Notes: generated by a model from the letters alone, not told the origin. A stretch of 64,000 nt of DNA from Burkholderia puraquae (GCF_002099195.1 NZ_NBYX01000026.1:1-64000); one strand, 5' to 3'. Counted from the stretch's first letter, positions 25,950 through 34,757 are shown. Numbers and translations: made by a program.

Positions 25950-27119
25950 ATGGATGCCCCTAAGGTCGTGGTCGAAGGTCTGTGCAAGGTGTTTGGAAGT
26001 AACCCGCAGCAGGCGCTCGACATGCTCGCCGCCGGCGCGACGAAGGACGATGTGCTCAAGCGCACCGGTCAGGTCGTCGGCGTGCACAACGTCTCCTTCG
26101 ATGTGCAGGAAGGCGAAATTTTCGTGCTGATGGGCCTGTCCGGCTCCGGCAAGTCCACGCTGATCCGCCTCGTGAACCGGCTGGTCGATCCGAGCGCCGG
26201 CAAGGTGATGATCGACGGGCTCGACGTCGCGTCGGCTCGCCGCTCGGCGCTGACCGCGCTGCGTCGCAAGGACATGAGCATGGTGTTCCAGTCGTTCGCG
26301 CTGATGCCGCATCGCACCGTGGTATCGAATGCCGCATTCGGCCTGGAAGTCGGCGGCATGGGCAAGAAGGAGCGCGAGCGCCGTGCGATGGAAGTGCTCG
26401 AGCAGGTCGGCCTCGCACCGTTCTCGCACAAGCTGCCGTCCGAGCTGTCGGGCGGCATGCAGCAGCGTGTCGGCCTCGCCCGTGCGCTGGCCGTGAACCC
26501 GTCGCTGATGATCATGGACGAGGCGTTCTCCGCGCTCGATCCGCTCAAGCGCCGGGAAATGCAGGATGTGCTGCTGCAACTGCAGAAGGAGCAGCGCCGC
26601 ACGATCATGTTCGTGTCGCACGATCTGGAGGAAGCGCTGCGCATCGGCAACCGCATCGCGATCATGGAAGGCGGCCGGCTCGTGCAGGTCGGCACGCCAC
26701 AGGACATCATCGCGAACCCGGCCGACGACTACGTGCGCGCGTTCTTCGACGGTATCGACACCAGCCGCTACCTCACGGCCGGCGACCTGATGCAGACGGG
26801 CGCCGTGCCGATCGTGTCGAAGTGCGATGCCGAGAACGTCGCGGCGACGCTGAACGGCAGTGCCGAATACGCGTTCGTGCTCGACGCCCAACGCAAGATC
26901 CGCGGCTTCGTCACGCGCGATGCGCTCGGTCAGGCCACGCCGTCCGTGCGGCCGATCGAAAGCATCCGGCGCGATGCGTCGCTCGAACATGTCGTCGCGC
27001 GCGTGGTCGCGAGCCCGAATGCACTGCCTGTCGTCGACGACGACGGCTGCTACTGCGGCTCGGTCGATCGTGCGCTCATCCTGAAGGCCATCACGCGTTC
27101 GCGAGGCTCCCATGTCTGA
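25950..27119 (+). CDS. choV: Choline/betaine ABC transporter ATP-binding subunit
   Basis: 389 residues of the ProV/OpuA type: Walker A GLSGSGKST (residues 62-70), signature LSGGMQQ (166-172), Walker B LMIMD (186-190) followed by EAFSALDP, and the family's N-terminal extension (NPQQALDMLAAGATKDDVL). The C-terminal ~100 residues form a CBS-like regulatory region. GAGGAG precedes the ATG. It overlaps the permease gene by eight bases. With choW and choX it imports choline or related quaternary amines at the inner membrane. The proV symbol would be equally acceptable. Confidence 0.9.
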   Translation: MDAPKVVVEGLCKVFGSNPQQALDMLAAGATKDDVLKRTGQVVGVHNVSFDVQEGEIFVLMGLSGSGKSTLIRLVNRLVDPSAGKVMIDGLDVASARRSALTALRRKDMSMVFQSFALMPHRTVVSNAAFGLEVGGMGKKERERRAMEVLEQVGLAPFSHKLPSELSGGMQQRVGLARALAVNPSLMIMDEAFSALDPLKRREMQDVLLQLQKEQRRTIMFVSHDLEEALRIGNRIAIMEGGRLVQVGTPQDIIANPADDYVRAFFDGIDTSRYLTAGDLMQTGAVPIVSKCDAENVAATLNGSAEYAFVLDAQRKIRGFVTRDALGQATPSVRPIESIRRDASLEHVVARVVASPNALPVVDDDGCYCGSVDRALILKAITRSRGSHV

Positions 27120-28008
27120 AATGATTCCGCTCGGTACCTGGGTCGACCAGTCCGTTCACTACCTGCTCGACCACGACGCCAAGACATTCGACGCGATCGG
27201 TCAAGCGATCGAGGGGCTCGCGGCATTCGTCGAGCACGGCCTGCAGGCGATCCCGATGTGGCTGATGATGGCGATCTTCATCGGCATCGGGCTGTGGCGG
27301 GTGGGCTGGCGCTTTGCGCTGTTCACCACCGCGTCGCTGCTGCTGATCTTCGCGACGGGCTTCTGGGACCAGACGGTCATCACGCTCGGCCTCACGCTGT
27401 CGTCGACGATCATCAGCCTCGTGCTCGGTATCCCGCTCGGCATCTGGGCCGCGAAGAGCAAGTGGGTCGCCGCGATCGTGCGCCCGATTCTCGACCTGAT
27501 GCAGACGATGCCCGCGTTCGTCTACCTGATTCCGGCCGCGATGTTGTTCGGTCTCGGCCGCGTGCCGGGGATCCTGTCGACGGTGATCTTCGCGATGCCG
27601 CCTGCGGTGCGCCTGACGAGCCTCGGTATCCGCCACGTGAACCGCGAGATCGTCGAAGCCGGCCAGGCCTTCGGCTGCACGCCGTGGCAACTGCTGTACA
27701 AGGTGCAGTTCCCGAACGCGCTGCCGTCGATCATGCAGGGCGTGAACCAGACGATCATGATGGCGCTGTCGATGGTGATCATCGCGTCGATGGTCGGCGC
27801 GGGCGGCCTCGGCAACGACGTGCTCGCCAGTATCCAGCGCCTCGACATCGGCCTCGGTTTCGAAAGCGGCCTGTCGGTCGTGCTGCTCGCGATCATTCTC
27901 GACCGCATCACCGAAAGCTTCGGCCGTGCACCGGGCACCGTGAAGGCGCCGCTGTTCTCGGGCCTCAAGCAGCTCTTTCGTGTGAAGGCTGCACCCGCGC
28001 AAGCCTGA
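27112..28008 (+). CDS. choW: Choline/betaine ABC transporter permease subunit
   Basis: 298 residues, about six transmembrane helices, with the ABC permease EAA-like loop (EAGQAFGCTPWQLLYKVQFP). The C-terminal region ends after a VLLAIILDRITESFG helix. The gene overlaps choV by eight bases and is followed by the regulator gene and choX, which together make the complete importer. Confidence 0.9.
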   Translation: MSEMIPLGTWVDQSVHYLLDHDAKTFDAIGQAIEGLAAFVEHGLQAIPMWLMMAIFIGIGLWRVGWRFALFTTASLLLIFATGFWDQTVITLGLTLSSTIISLVLGIPLGIWAAKSKWVAAIVRPILDLMQTMPAFVYLIPAAMLFGLGRVPGILSTVIFAMPPAVRLTSLGIRHVNREIVEAGQAFGCTPWQLLYKVQFPNALPSIMQGVNQTIMMALSMVIIASMVGAGGLGNDVLASIQRLDIGLGFESGLSVVLLAIILDRITESFGRAPGTVKAPLFSGLKQLFRVKAAPAQA

Positions 28009-28114
28009 CCCCGGCGGCCGGCACCCCCGGCCGCTCACCCTGAATACGGATATCGGCCTCCGCGGCTTGCGCTGCGGGGCTGGCCCCCTGCAACCTCCTC
28101 GCCAGGAGACCGAT

Positions 28115-29113
28115 GTGACGTCCGCCGTCGCTGTCGCGCCCGCCGCCTGCGTTTCACCGGTTTCGTCTCTCGCCCACTTCGGCTTCCTGACGCTGCCGAA
28201 CTTCTCGATGATCGCGTTCTCGAGCGCCGTCGAAGTGCTTCGGATGGCGAACTACGTCGGGCGTGCCGATCACTATCAGTGGTCGATCTATTCGCTCGAT
28301 GGCAGTCCGGCGCACGCCAGCAACGGCATCGCGGTGCGGCCCACGCAGGCGCTCGACTACACGAATCTGCCCGACGTGATGATCGTATGCGGCGGCATCC
28401 ACATTCGCGACGTGGTCGACGAGGGCGCGCGCGATACGCTCGCGGCGCTGGCCGAACGCGGGCTGCCGCTCGGCGGCATCTGCACGGGCGCGTATGCGCT
28501 GATGTCGAGCGGGCTGCTCGACGGCTATCGCTGCACCGTGCACTGGGAGAACCTGTCCGCGCTGCATTCCGAGTTTCCGCTGGTCGGTTTCGCCGACGAA
28601 CTGTTCGTCGTCGACCGCGACCGGCTGACCTGCACCGGCGGCACCGCGCCGCTCGACCTGATGCTGAACCTCGTCGGCATGCGGTTCGGTCAGCAACTGG
28701 CCGCGCAGGTATCCGAGCAGTTCATCCTGGAGCGCATCCGCAGCTCGACCGACACGCAGCCGATTCCGGTCGACGCGCGCGTCGGCTTCTCGCGCGCGGA
28801 GCTGATCGAGGTTGTGCGGCTGATGGAGGCGAACATCGAGGAGCCGCTGTCGCTCGAGGAACTCGCACGGCTCGTGCGGCTGTCGCAGCGGCACCTGCAG
28901 CGCATGTTCAAGGTGTACCTGAACGTGTCGCCCACCCACTATTACCTGACGCTGCGCCTGAAGCGCGCGCGTGACCTGCTGCGCACGACCGATGCGTCGA
29001 TCGCGCGCGTGACGACGGTCTGCGGATTTCATTCGCCCTGCCATTTCAGCAAGGCCTACCGTGCGCAGTTCGGCCACGCACCGAGCTACGAGCGCCGGTT
29101 GCCGGGGCGCTGA
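28115..29113 (+). CDS. GlxA-family regulator (PfpI-like domain plus AraC HTH)
   Basis: 332 residues from a GTG with CAGGAG six bases upstream. The N-terminal half is the DJ-1/PfpI-like sensor domain (GGICTGAYALMSSGLLDGYR, where the Cys of the nucleophile elbow is kept). The C-terminal half is an AraC helix-turn-helix pair (LSLEELARLVRLSQRHLQRM; CGFHSPCHFSKAYRAQFG). Regulators of this type (GbdR, CdhR) control choline, betaine and carnitine genes. Its place between the permease and the binding-protein genes points to local control of choline uptake. Confidence 0.88.
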   Translation: MTSAVAVAPAACVSPVSSLAHFGFLTLPNFSMIAFSSAVEVLRMANYVGRADHYQWSIYSLDGSPAHASNGIAVRPTQALDYTNLPDVMIVCGGIHIRDVVDEGARDTLAALAERGLPLGGICTGAYALMSSGLLDGYRCTVHWENLSALHSEFPLVGFADELFVVDRDRLTCTGGTAPLDLMLNLVGMRFGQQLAAQVSEQFILERIRSSTDTQPIPVDARVGFSRAELIEVVRLMEANIEEPLSLEELARLVRLSQRHLQRMFKVYLNVSPTHYYLTLRLKRARDLLRTTDASIARVTTVCGFHSPCHFSKAYRAQFGHAPSYERRLPGR

Positions 29114-29211
29114 CCGACCCCATGGTCCGCGACGCCGCCGGGATCGCGGCGCGCGGCTTCAATAAGCGATCCCGTATTCAATCAAACGACATCACTTTGA
29201 GGAGAAGCAAG

Positions 29212-30159
29212 ATGAAGCGCCTATTGATCGCAGCGGTGTGCGGGATCGGGATAACCGCGCCGATGTCGGCCGTTTATGCGGCCGATCCGCCCGTGTGCAA
29301 GAACGTGCGCTTCGCGGATGTCGGCTGGTCCGACATCGCGGCGACCACGGGCCTCGCGTCGACGATGCTGCAGGGGCTCGGCTACAGCCCGACGAAGACG
29401 ATCGCATCGGTGCCGATCACGTTTGCCGGCATCAAGAGCAAGCAGATCGACGTGTTCCTCGGCTACTGGTCGCCGACGATGGACCCGATCATCCAGCCGT
29501 TCACGAAGGCCGGCACGATCAAGGTGCTCTCGACGCCGAACCTGACCGGCGCGAAATACACGCTCGCGGTGCCCGACTACGTGTACCAGGGCGGCCTGAA
29601 GTCGTTCGCGGACATCCAGAAGTACGCCGACAAGCTCAACGGCAAGATCTACGGGATCGAACCGGGCAACGACGGCAACCTGCTGATCAAGAAGATGATC
29701 GACGGCAACCAGTTCGGCCTCGGCAAGTTCAAGATGGTCGAGTCGAGCGAGGCCGGGATGCTGGTCGAGGTGAATCGCGCGATTCGCGACAAGCAGTGGA
29801 TCGTGTTCCTGGGATGGGAACCGCATCCGATGAACGTGCAGATGAAGATCGACTACCTGACCGGTGGTGACGACGTGTTCGGCCCGAACTACGGCGAAGC
29901 AAAGGTGCTGACGGCGACGCCGCCCGACTACGCGCAGCGCTGCCCGAACGTCGCGAAGTTCGTGTCGAACCTGCAGTTCACGACGACGATCGAGAACCAC
30001 GTGATGATGCCGATCATGAACAAGGAAGATCCGAACAAGGCGGCGGCGGCGTGGCTGAAGGCGAACCCGCAGGCGCTCGACAAGTGGCTCGCGGGCGTGA
30101 CGACGCTCGACGGCAAGCCGGGCCTGCCGGCGGTGAAGGCGTATCTCGGCGTGCATTGA
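29212..30159 (+). CDS. choX: Choline-binding periplasmic protein of the ABC transporter
   Basis: 315 residues with a Sec signal peptide (MKRLLIAAVCGIGITAPMSA, cleavage near AYA-A). The mature part matches ChoX/ProX type II binding proteins: VGWSDIAATTGLASTMLQGL, DVFLGYWSPTMD and WIVFLGWEPHPMN, the last two giving aromatic residues for a quaternary-ammonium cage. ATG 29212 follows GAGGAGAAGC; upstream in-frame codons lack a signal sequence. Choline rather than glycine betaine is inferred from these motifs. Confidence 0.9.
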   Translation: MKRLLIAAVCGIGITAPMSAVYAADPPVCKNVRFADVGWSDIAATTGLASTMLQGLGYSPTKTIASVPITFAGIKSKQIDVFLGYWSPTMDPIIQPFTKAGTIKVLSTPNLTGAKYTLAVPDYVYQGGLKSFADIQKYADKLNGKIYGIEPGNDGNLLIKKMIDGNQFGLGKFKMVESSEAGMLVEVNRAIRDKQWIVFLGWEPHPMNVQMKIDYLTGGDDVFGPNYGEAKVLTATPPDYAQRCPNVAKFVSNLQFTTTIENHVMMPIMNKEDPNKAAAAWLKANPQALDKWLAGVTTLDGKPGLPAVKAYLGVH

Positions 30160-30208
30160 GCGACGTGCTCGGGCTTTCGCCGGTTCCGCAAGCGGCTTGA
30201 CGGACGTG

Positions 30209-30246
30209 CGCCCCCCGTCCCGGGAAGATCCCGGGAACCGGGGGCG
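30209..30246. terminator. Nested GC-rich hairpin between convergent genes
   Basis: Outer stem CGCCCCC / GGGGGCG enclosing an inner TCCCGGG / CCCGGGA stem. No T-run follows. It probably separates choX transcription from the convergent glycosyltransferase gene and marks the left edge of the second island. Confidence 0.5.
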
Positions 30247-30287
30247 TCGGCATGTTTGTCCGGCCTGTTCAGGCGGGATGGTTCGAA

Positions 30288-31712
30288 TCAGGCATCAGGC
30301 GACGGCGTGAGGAGCCACGCGTGGATACCTCGAATCACGTCGCTCCAGTCACCTTCGCGGGTCTGCCGCAACGCGGTTGCATGCCTGATCCACGGGCTCG
30401 CGGGACCCTCGACGCCCCAACGCCAATCGCCACAGATGTGGGTCGGCACACAAGTCCGCCTACCCATCATGGCCGCCAGATTGGCGACGCCCGAATCGAC
30501 CGCGATCACGGCGTCCAGTTGAGCCATGCATGCCGCCGTGTCGCCAAAATCTCGAATCACCGGCTGGTAGTGACTGACATTGCGGGCCGGCGTGCCTGCC
30601 AGCGCCGCGGCAGCGGGATGATGCAGATTCACGAAATGCATGCATTCCGCCGTGGCCGGGTGTTCCACGATCTCGTTGACCGCATCGAGCGGCAGGCTGC
30701 GACGGCTGGCCCAGCACCTGACGATGGCGCCCTTTTCAGGCCAGTGTCGTTGCACGCAATCCCAAAACAGTCCGATCAGTTTCTTGCCCGGATGCTTCTC
30801 GCGCACTTGCGCCGCCCATTCGGCAGCGATCCGCTGCTTTTGCGGCGGCACCTGGATATAGGGCACGAACCATTGCTCAGCCACGCGCGTGTGCCGGGCT
30901 TTCAGCATGGGCAAATGGAGCAGCGTTGCATGCAGGTCCGGCGCAAATCCATCCACACGTGATTGCAGTTCGCCCGGCAACGGAGCCTGAAACTGCATCG
31001 GATTGGGGGCGGCGACGGCCTCGCAATGCGGCAGCGACGCCTGCATGAGCGCGTGGCTCTGCGGATGGCAGGTGAGCATGACGTGCGCGCCTTCATCGAG
31101 CCAATCGGACACGCAGGCTGCCAGGAGAAAGTTGTCGCCGAATCCGTGTTCATGCGTGATCAGGACACGCTTGCCGCGCACCTCCGATTCACCATCCCAT
31201 GTCGGGATGCCGATCGGGCGGTAATTGGCGGACAGGCTGGGAACGTCGTCGCGCATTCGCCAATAGGCGAAGCCGCGCGGATCGCCTGCCTTGAGCATCG
31301 CCTCGCCCATCGCGAATCCGATCGATGCCGTCATCTCGGCATGACCGGATGCGGCCATCCGAAAGGCTTCATCGAGCAGCGGAATGGCCTGTGCGAGATC
31401 GCCGGCCATCATCAGGCTCATGCCCAGTCGCAAGCGGTAGAGTTCAGGGCGGCTGTGCCGCGACGGATCACGTTTCCATGTCTCGGCGGCTTCGACATAG
31501 CGGCCCAGCAGGTAGAGTGCATCGGCACGCCGTGTAATGGCAACGGCGTCGTGCGGATCGAGCGCCAGCGCGCGATCGGCCCAGGGGAGCATCTCCTCTT
31601 CTCGCCTGAGGGCAGTCAGCAATTCACAGATGCGGTGCAGAAGCGCGGGATCATGCGCATCGCCTGCGTATTGCGTCTGCGCGATATGCAGTTGCTGTTC
31701 GAGGTCGACCAT
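30288..31712 (-). CDS. TPR protein with GT9-like glycosyltransferase domain
   Basis: 474 residues. The N-terminal ~150 residues are tetratricopeptide-like helices (LLHRICELLTALRREEEMLP; RADALYLLGRYVEAAETWKR; GMSLMMAGDLAQAIPLLDEA). The C-terminal ~300 residues match the heptosyltransferase/GT9-like fold, ending with IRDFGDTAACMAQLDAVIAV followed by DSGVANLAAMMG, where nucleotide-sugar binding occurs. Such TPR-GT proteins glycosylate proteins or surface sugars. It is the last gene of a minus-strand set that starts with the 42-residue peptide, 137 bases after the M29-like gene. The acceptor is unknown. Confidence 0.8.
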   Translation of the reverse strand: MVDLEQQLHIAQTQYAGDAHDPALLHRICELLTALRREEEMLPWADRALALDPHDAVAITRRADALYLLGRYVEAAETWKRDPSRHSRPELYRLRLGMSLMMAGDLAQAIPLLDEAFRMAASGHAEMTASIGFAMGEAMLKAGDPRGFAYWRMRDDVPSLSANYRPIGIPTWDGESEVRGKRVLITHEHGFGDNFLLAACVSDWLDEGAHVMLTCHPQSHALMQASLPHCEAVAAPNPMQFQAPLPGELQSRVDGFAPDLHATLLHLPMLKARHTRVAEQWFVPYIQVPPQKQRIAAEWAAQVREKHPGKKLIGLFWDCVQRHWPEKGAIVRCWASRRSLPLDAVNEIVEHPATAECMHFVNLHHPAAAALAGTPARNVSHYQPVIRDFGDTAACMAQLDAVIAVDSGVANLAAMMGRRTCVPTHICGDWRWGVEGPASPWIRHATALRQTREGDWSDVIRGIHAWLLTPSPDA

Positions 31713-31849
31713 GACGATTCGGTTCTGGCGTGCGCGGTCACCGTGCAGGACGCGCGTAACGTGAACCTGCGCGAGCAGGATGCCGAAGGTGGAAATCGCG
31801 AGGCTGGCACCTTGTCGGCGCGTCGATGCCGGCCGTGTCGTCGAAGGTG

Positions 31850-32806
31850 CTACACACGGAACGAGCCGTCGAAGATGACGGTGTCGTCGAACAGTATTTT
31901 TCCGGACGAAAACACGAGATCCAGATGATGGCTGCCGCGTTCACCGCCGCCGAGGCCAAGGTGCAGCCCGGGATGGCGTTCTTCGAAACTGGCATTTCGT
32001 CCATGCAGCCTGACGTTCAGGTTCGTACCGATCCCGAACTCTTCGACGATCCTGTTTCCCGCACATTTATCCAGATATAACTTGAAATCGTCCTCGAGCT
32101 GTCGATTGGACGATTCGACGCTGATCACCTGGCTTCGCTCGATCCGGATGTTCAATATCGGGTCGATGACGCCGTACTTGATGGCAAAGGGCACCGTGCT
32201 CAAAAAGGTGCCGCCGAATACGACGTTTCCGGTCAAGTCGAGTACCCGGGTCGCCACTTCGCCAGGCATCAAATCATAGTGGTTGCGGCCATCCAGGCTT
32301 TTCCATGTCTGATCCAGCGTTCCGTGCAGCGAGCCGCCAAAACCGTCGTGAAATTGCACGTGTCGAGCGCGTTGTGCGGCCGCGATGATTCGTTCGTTGC
32401 GTGCGGCAATGTCGTCGATGCTCTCGGAAAAGGCCTCTTTGAAGAATTCGCCGTACTCGCGGAGCAATACCGACTTCTTCCAGTGCTCGGCCATTTTCGG
32501 CTTGAGCGGCGAGATGAATGATGGCCCGTGCGGGTTGATGTCGGAACGTACGGAGGAGTCGTACATGAAGATGAACATGTCACATCGATCGATTTCCTCG
32601 ATGACCTGTTCGTGATTTTCCGTGTCGAGCTCGACGTAGGTGAACGAGTATTCCAGATTTTTCGGACAATGCCGAATGATCGATTGCGCGGTATTTCTCT
32701 GGCTTGTGTCCGAGCCAACCAGGATGTGGGCGCCGGGCGCGTTTTTCTGCATCATGGCTGGATGTCCGCGGACGCACGAAAAGAAATTTTCGACACTTTT
32801 TTCCAT
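31850..32806 (-). CDS. M29 aminopeptidase / NicX-like metalloenzyme homologue
   Basis: 318 residues from ATG 32806, chosen because CCGGAG precedes it; the frame extends to 32854 but that ATG lies inside a terminator hairpin. The C-terminal half has the metal-site pattern of the M29 aminopeptidase and 2,5-dihydroxypyridine dioxygenase family: VEEFGIGTN, EERHPGLHLGLGGG and HHLDLVF. The N-terminal half is divergent (ILVGSDTSQRNTAQSIIRHC). The metal ligands survive, so it is probably an enzyme, but the reaction cannot be told. Its position right after the peptide gene suggests it acts on that peptide. Confidence 0.65.
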   Translation of the reverse strand: MEKSVENFFSCVRGHPAMMQKNAPGAHILVGSDTSQRNTAQSIIRHCPKNLEYSFTYVELDTENHEQVIEEIDRCDMFIFMYDSSVRSDINPHGPSFISPLKPKMAEHWKKSVLLREYGEFFKEAFSESIDDIAARNERIIAAAQRARHVQFHDGFGGSLHGTLDQTWKSLDGRNHYDLMPGEVATRVLDLTGNVVFGGTFLSTVPFAIKYGVIDPILNIRIERSQVISVESSNRQLEDDFKLYLDKCAGNRIVEEFGIGTNLNVRLHGRNASFEERHPGLHLGLGGGERGSHHLDLVFSSGKILFDDTVIFDGSFRV

Positions 32807-32837
32807 AACGATCTCCGGGATATCCAGGTTCTGGATC

Positions 32838-32867
32838 AAAAAATGGCGGATCATTGCGATCCGCCAT
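32838..32867 (-). terminator. Intrinsic terminator/attenuator after the 42-residue peptide gene
   Basis: A perfect 10-bp stem (ATGGCGGATC / GATCCGCCAT, loop of five) followed on the minus strand by a run of T at 32843-32838. It lies 17 bases after the peptide stop and just before the M29-like gene, so the peptide should be made in excess and the enzymes by read-through. Confidence 0.85.
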
Positions 32868-32884
32868 CATCCGACGCTGCTTGC

Positions 32885-33013
32885 TTATGCCCACAGAGCA
32901 GTTGCGAATGGAATGACTGCGCTGTCTTTCATCATCTCGACCCAGTCTTCATGCTGATCTTCCTGCATCCATTCGATCAGCGGAAGATCCTGCTTTTCTT
33001 GATTTTCGTTCAT
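32885..33013 (-). CDS. 42-residue peptide, candidate modified-peptide precursor
   Basis: ATG 33013 has AAGGA seven bases upstream. The peptide has a strongly acidic, Gln/Glu/Asp-rich N-terminal ~30 residues (DLPLIEWMQEDQHEDW) like a leader, and a hydrophobic tail of 12 residues SAVIPFATALWA. No Cys, no signal peptide. It is followed at once by an intrinsic terminator and then by an M29-like metalloenzyme and a glycosyltransferase gene. That is the architecture of a ribosomally synthesised, post-translationally modified peptide locus. No known precursor family is recognised. A regulatory or toxin-type small protein is the alternative. Confidence 0.6.
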   Translation of the reverse strand: MNENQEKQDLPLIEWMQEDQHEDWVEMMKDSAVIPFATALWA

Positions 33014-33284
33014 GATGATTTCCTTGTTGAGGAATTGAACTGCGAACATCGCAAATCGTCCTCTAAAATTCGAGGGCAGATTTAGCGATTGAGTGGGCGC
33101 ATGTGGTTGCGCTGATTGTATGGGGTAAAAATCAATGATTATTTTCTGTTAATCGTCAGCCTACATTAGCAGTTGAATTTGCAGGGTGACAATGTAACGT
33201 AAACCCTATGGTTGTTTTGATTTTGTCAACATTGGTGCTGGTATTGTTTGGATATCGAACAAATAAAACGGGGCGTGTTTGAAA
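33014..33284. other. AT-rich regulatory region between divergent small genes
   Basis: About 270 bases, clearly AT-richer than surroundings (GATTATTTTCTGTTAATCG). It contains TTGACA on the minus strand at 33229-33224, a possible -35 for the peptide operon, but no well-spaced -10. Such AT-rich islands are often silenced by H-NS-like proteins; this is inference. Confidence 0.45.
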
Positions 33285-33563
33285 ATGGGAATAAACGCGC
33301 CGATTGATGTCGATATCGAATACTCGATCGCGGCGTTGTTGCATGAATCGGTCGTAGTGACGAGGCAAGGGCCTATGGTGATGATTTCAGGCAATGCGAA
33401 CGGATTGCGGACGTGCGAGGCCTGCCATGCGGTTCAGCACGCCCACCCGGATGGCAACCTCGGCTGCCTGCGATGCGGTGCGTCGTGCCCACCGGCGGTT
33501 ACGATGGTGCGCCGAATAGGTAAATCGGCGCACCATCGAAGCATGGCTCAGGTCACTTCTTGA
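33285..33563 (+). CDS. Small protein with zinc-ribbon-like Cys pattern (uncertain)
   Basis: A 92-residue frame from ATG 33285. The C-terminal half has CEAC at 33415-33426 and CLRCGASC about 13 residues later, like a small zinc ribbon; the N-terminal half reads IDVDIEYSIAALLHES. No clear ribosome site precedes the start and the frame overlaps the lectin gene end by 11 bases, so it may not be a true gene. Confidence 0.35.
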   Translation: MGINAPIDVDIEYSIAALLHESVVVTRQGPMVMISGNANGLRTCEACHAVQHAHPDGNLGCLRCGASCPPAVTMVRRIGKSAHHRSMAQVTS

Positions 33564-33993
33564 AAGAATCCTGGGGGACCGGAGCCGGGCTCCAGATCTC
33601 CGCATCCGATGCGTTTGCCGCGAATGTCCAGATGGGCGTGCCGTTCGCGACCTTTCTCCATTGGAGGTCGAAGACAAATTGCGAATTGGCCACGTTTTCG
33701 ATGTAGCCCGATTGCGTGTCGTCCGATTGCGGGTCGAATTGCCATTGCTGAGTGGCCGACGCCTGGTTTTTCACGTAGGTGTTCAGGAAAAGGTATTGCT
33801 CGCTGGATATCGTTCCGCAGTCGATGGCGAGCTTGGGGTCGCTGTGCAGCGTGATTCCGCCATCCGGTTGGAAGTCCCACTCGGTATACAGGTGGTCCGT
33901 AGTGGCGGGAACGAGCACCACCCTGTTGCCTTTGACGCGATCGGTGACGCCGATGAGCCAGCTGGTATTGGCCGTGTAATAAATTCTTGCCAT
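33553..33993 (-). CDS. Ricin-type (beta-trefoil) lectin-like protein
   Basis: 146 residues with AGAGGA before the ATG. Three repeats with the lectin's aromatic strand are visible (TEWDFQPDGGITLHS; QQWQFDPQSD; IWTFAANASDAEIWSP). There is no signal peptide, so it is cytosolic or exported by another route. Ricin-type domains bind sugars. It lies upstream of the peptide operon on the same strand, 540 bases away, in the same AT-rich island. A functional link with the glycosyltransferase is possible but unproven. Confidence 0.7.
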   Translation of the reverse strand: MARIYYTANTSWLIGVTDRVKGNRVVLVPATTDHLYTEWDFQPDGGITLHSDPKLAIDCGTISSEQYLFLNTYVKNQASATQQWQFDPQSDDTQSGYIENVANSQFVFDLQWRKVANGTPIWTFAANASDAEIWSPAPVPQDSFKK

Positions 33994-34210
33994 TTTTTCC
34001 TCTGAGGGGTAATTGGATGAGTCGATAAATGAATGCTTCCTTCCCGACAGCAGCCTCACACGGAAATCATACTTTCCACAAGATCCTTGATGTATCTGCA
34101 TATAATCGACGAAAAATCGTCGGCGCTTTATTGGCAAGGTTTGAGGATGGGCTTCTGCCTGGGATAAACATTAGGCCCGTCACATCGCTGAATCAATTAC
34201 ATGCGATTAC

Positions 34211-34705
34211 ACGACAGGATGGCGTTGTCGCATAAATCGGGCGAGCAAGCGGCCGGCTGACGTTGACGCACAACAGCCGGTCCGGCAGCCTTTTTAACAA
34301 TTCGGGTTCCTGCGTAGATTCTCGATTTCTGGCTTCGAGAAGATGCGCCGGGACAAGGGCAAGACGAGCGGACCGATGGCTCGCTACCGTGTCAGGAACG
34401 GGGGCGACCTGCAACGCTGGCCTGATCAACCGAGGTAACGTCACGATGTGGATCGATGAAGCCGCCCTTGCGGCCATGCCGCGATCGTCGCGCGCGGTGC
34501 AACGCCAGCGATCCCGCCGCGCGAAGGCGCTGCTCATTGGCCCGCGAACACGTCGGGCGCGACATGGCGCAACGACGCGGTCGATGCGATTGCTCGACTC
34601 GGCCGCCGCGAATGGAAGAGGGCAGCGGCTACCATCGGCGCTCGCTCGCGGAGATAACATTGCTCCCCGGCTGCCCCGACAACTGTCGCGTCAACGAGTA
34701 ATGCG
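34211..34705 (+). mobile_element. IS5-family element relic with internal deletion
   Basis: GGCGTTGTCGCATAAATC at 34218-34235 resembles the terminal inverted repeat of IS903-group IS5 elements (GGCTTTGTTGAATAAATC). Downstream, a frame gives GLINRGNVTMWIDEAALA, the N-terminal motif of their transposase, and soon after EWKR and GSGYHRRSLAE, the C-terminal DDE region, separated by a frameshift. Over 200 middle residues are missing. It is a dead relic marking the right side of the second island. Confidence 0.7.
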
Positions 34706-34757
34706 CGTCGCGGCGCCGTGCGGGGGCCGCGTCCGGCGTCATGCAATAGCGTTCGGC

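Noticed and set aside
34029-34235. 68-codon ORF ending in the IS5-like terminal repeat
   Set aside because: It ends inside the putative inverted repeat and has no recognisable domain; more likely chance reading of the flank.
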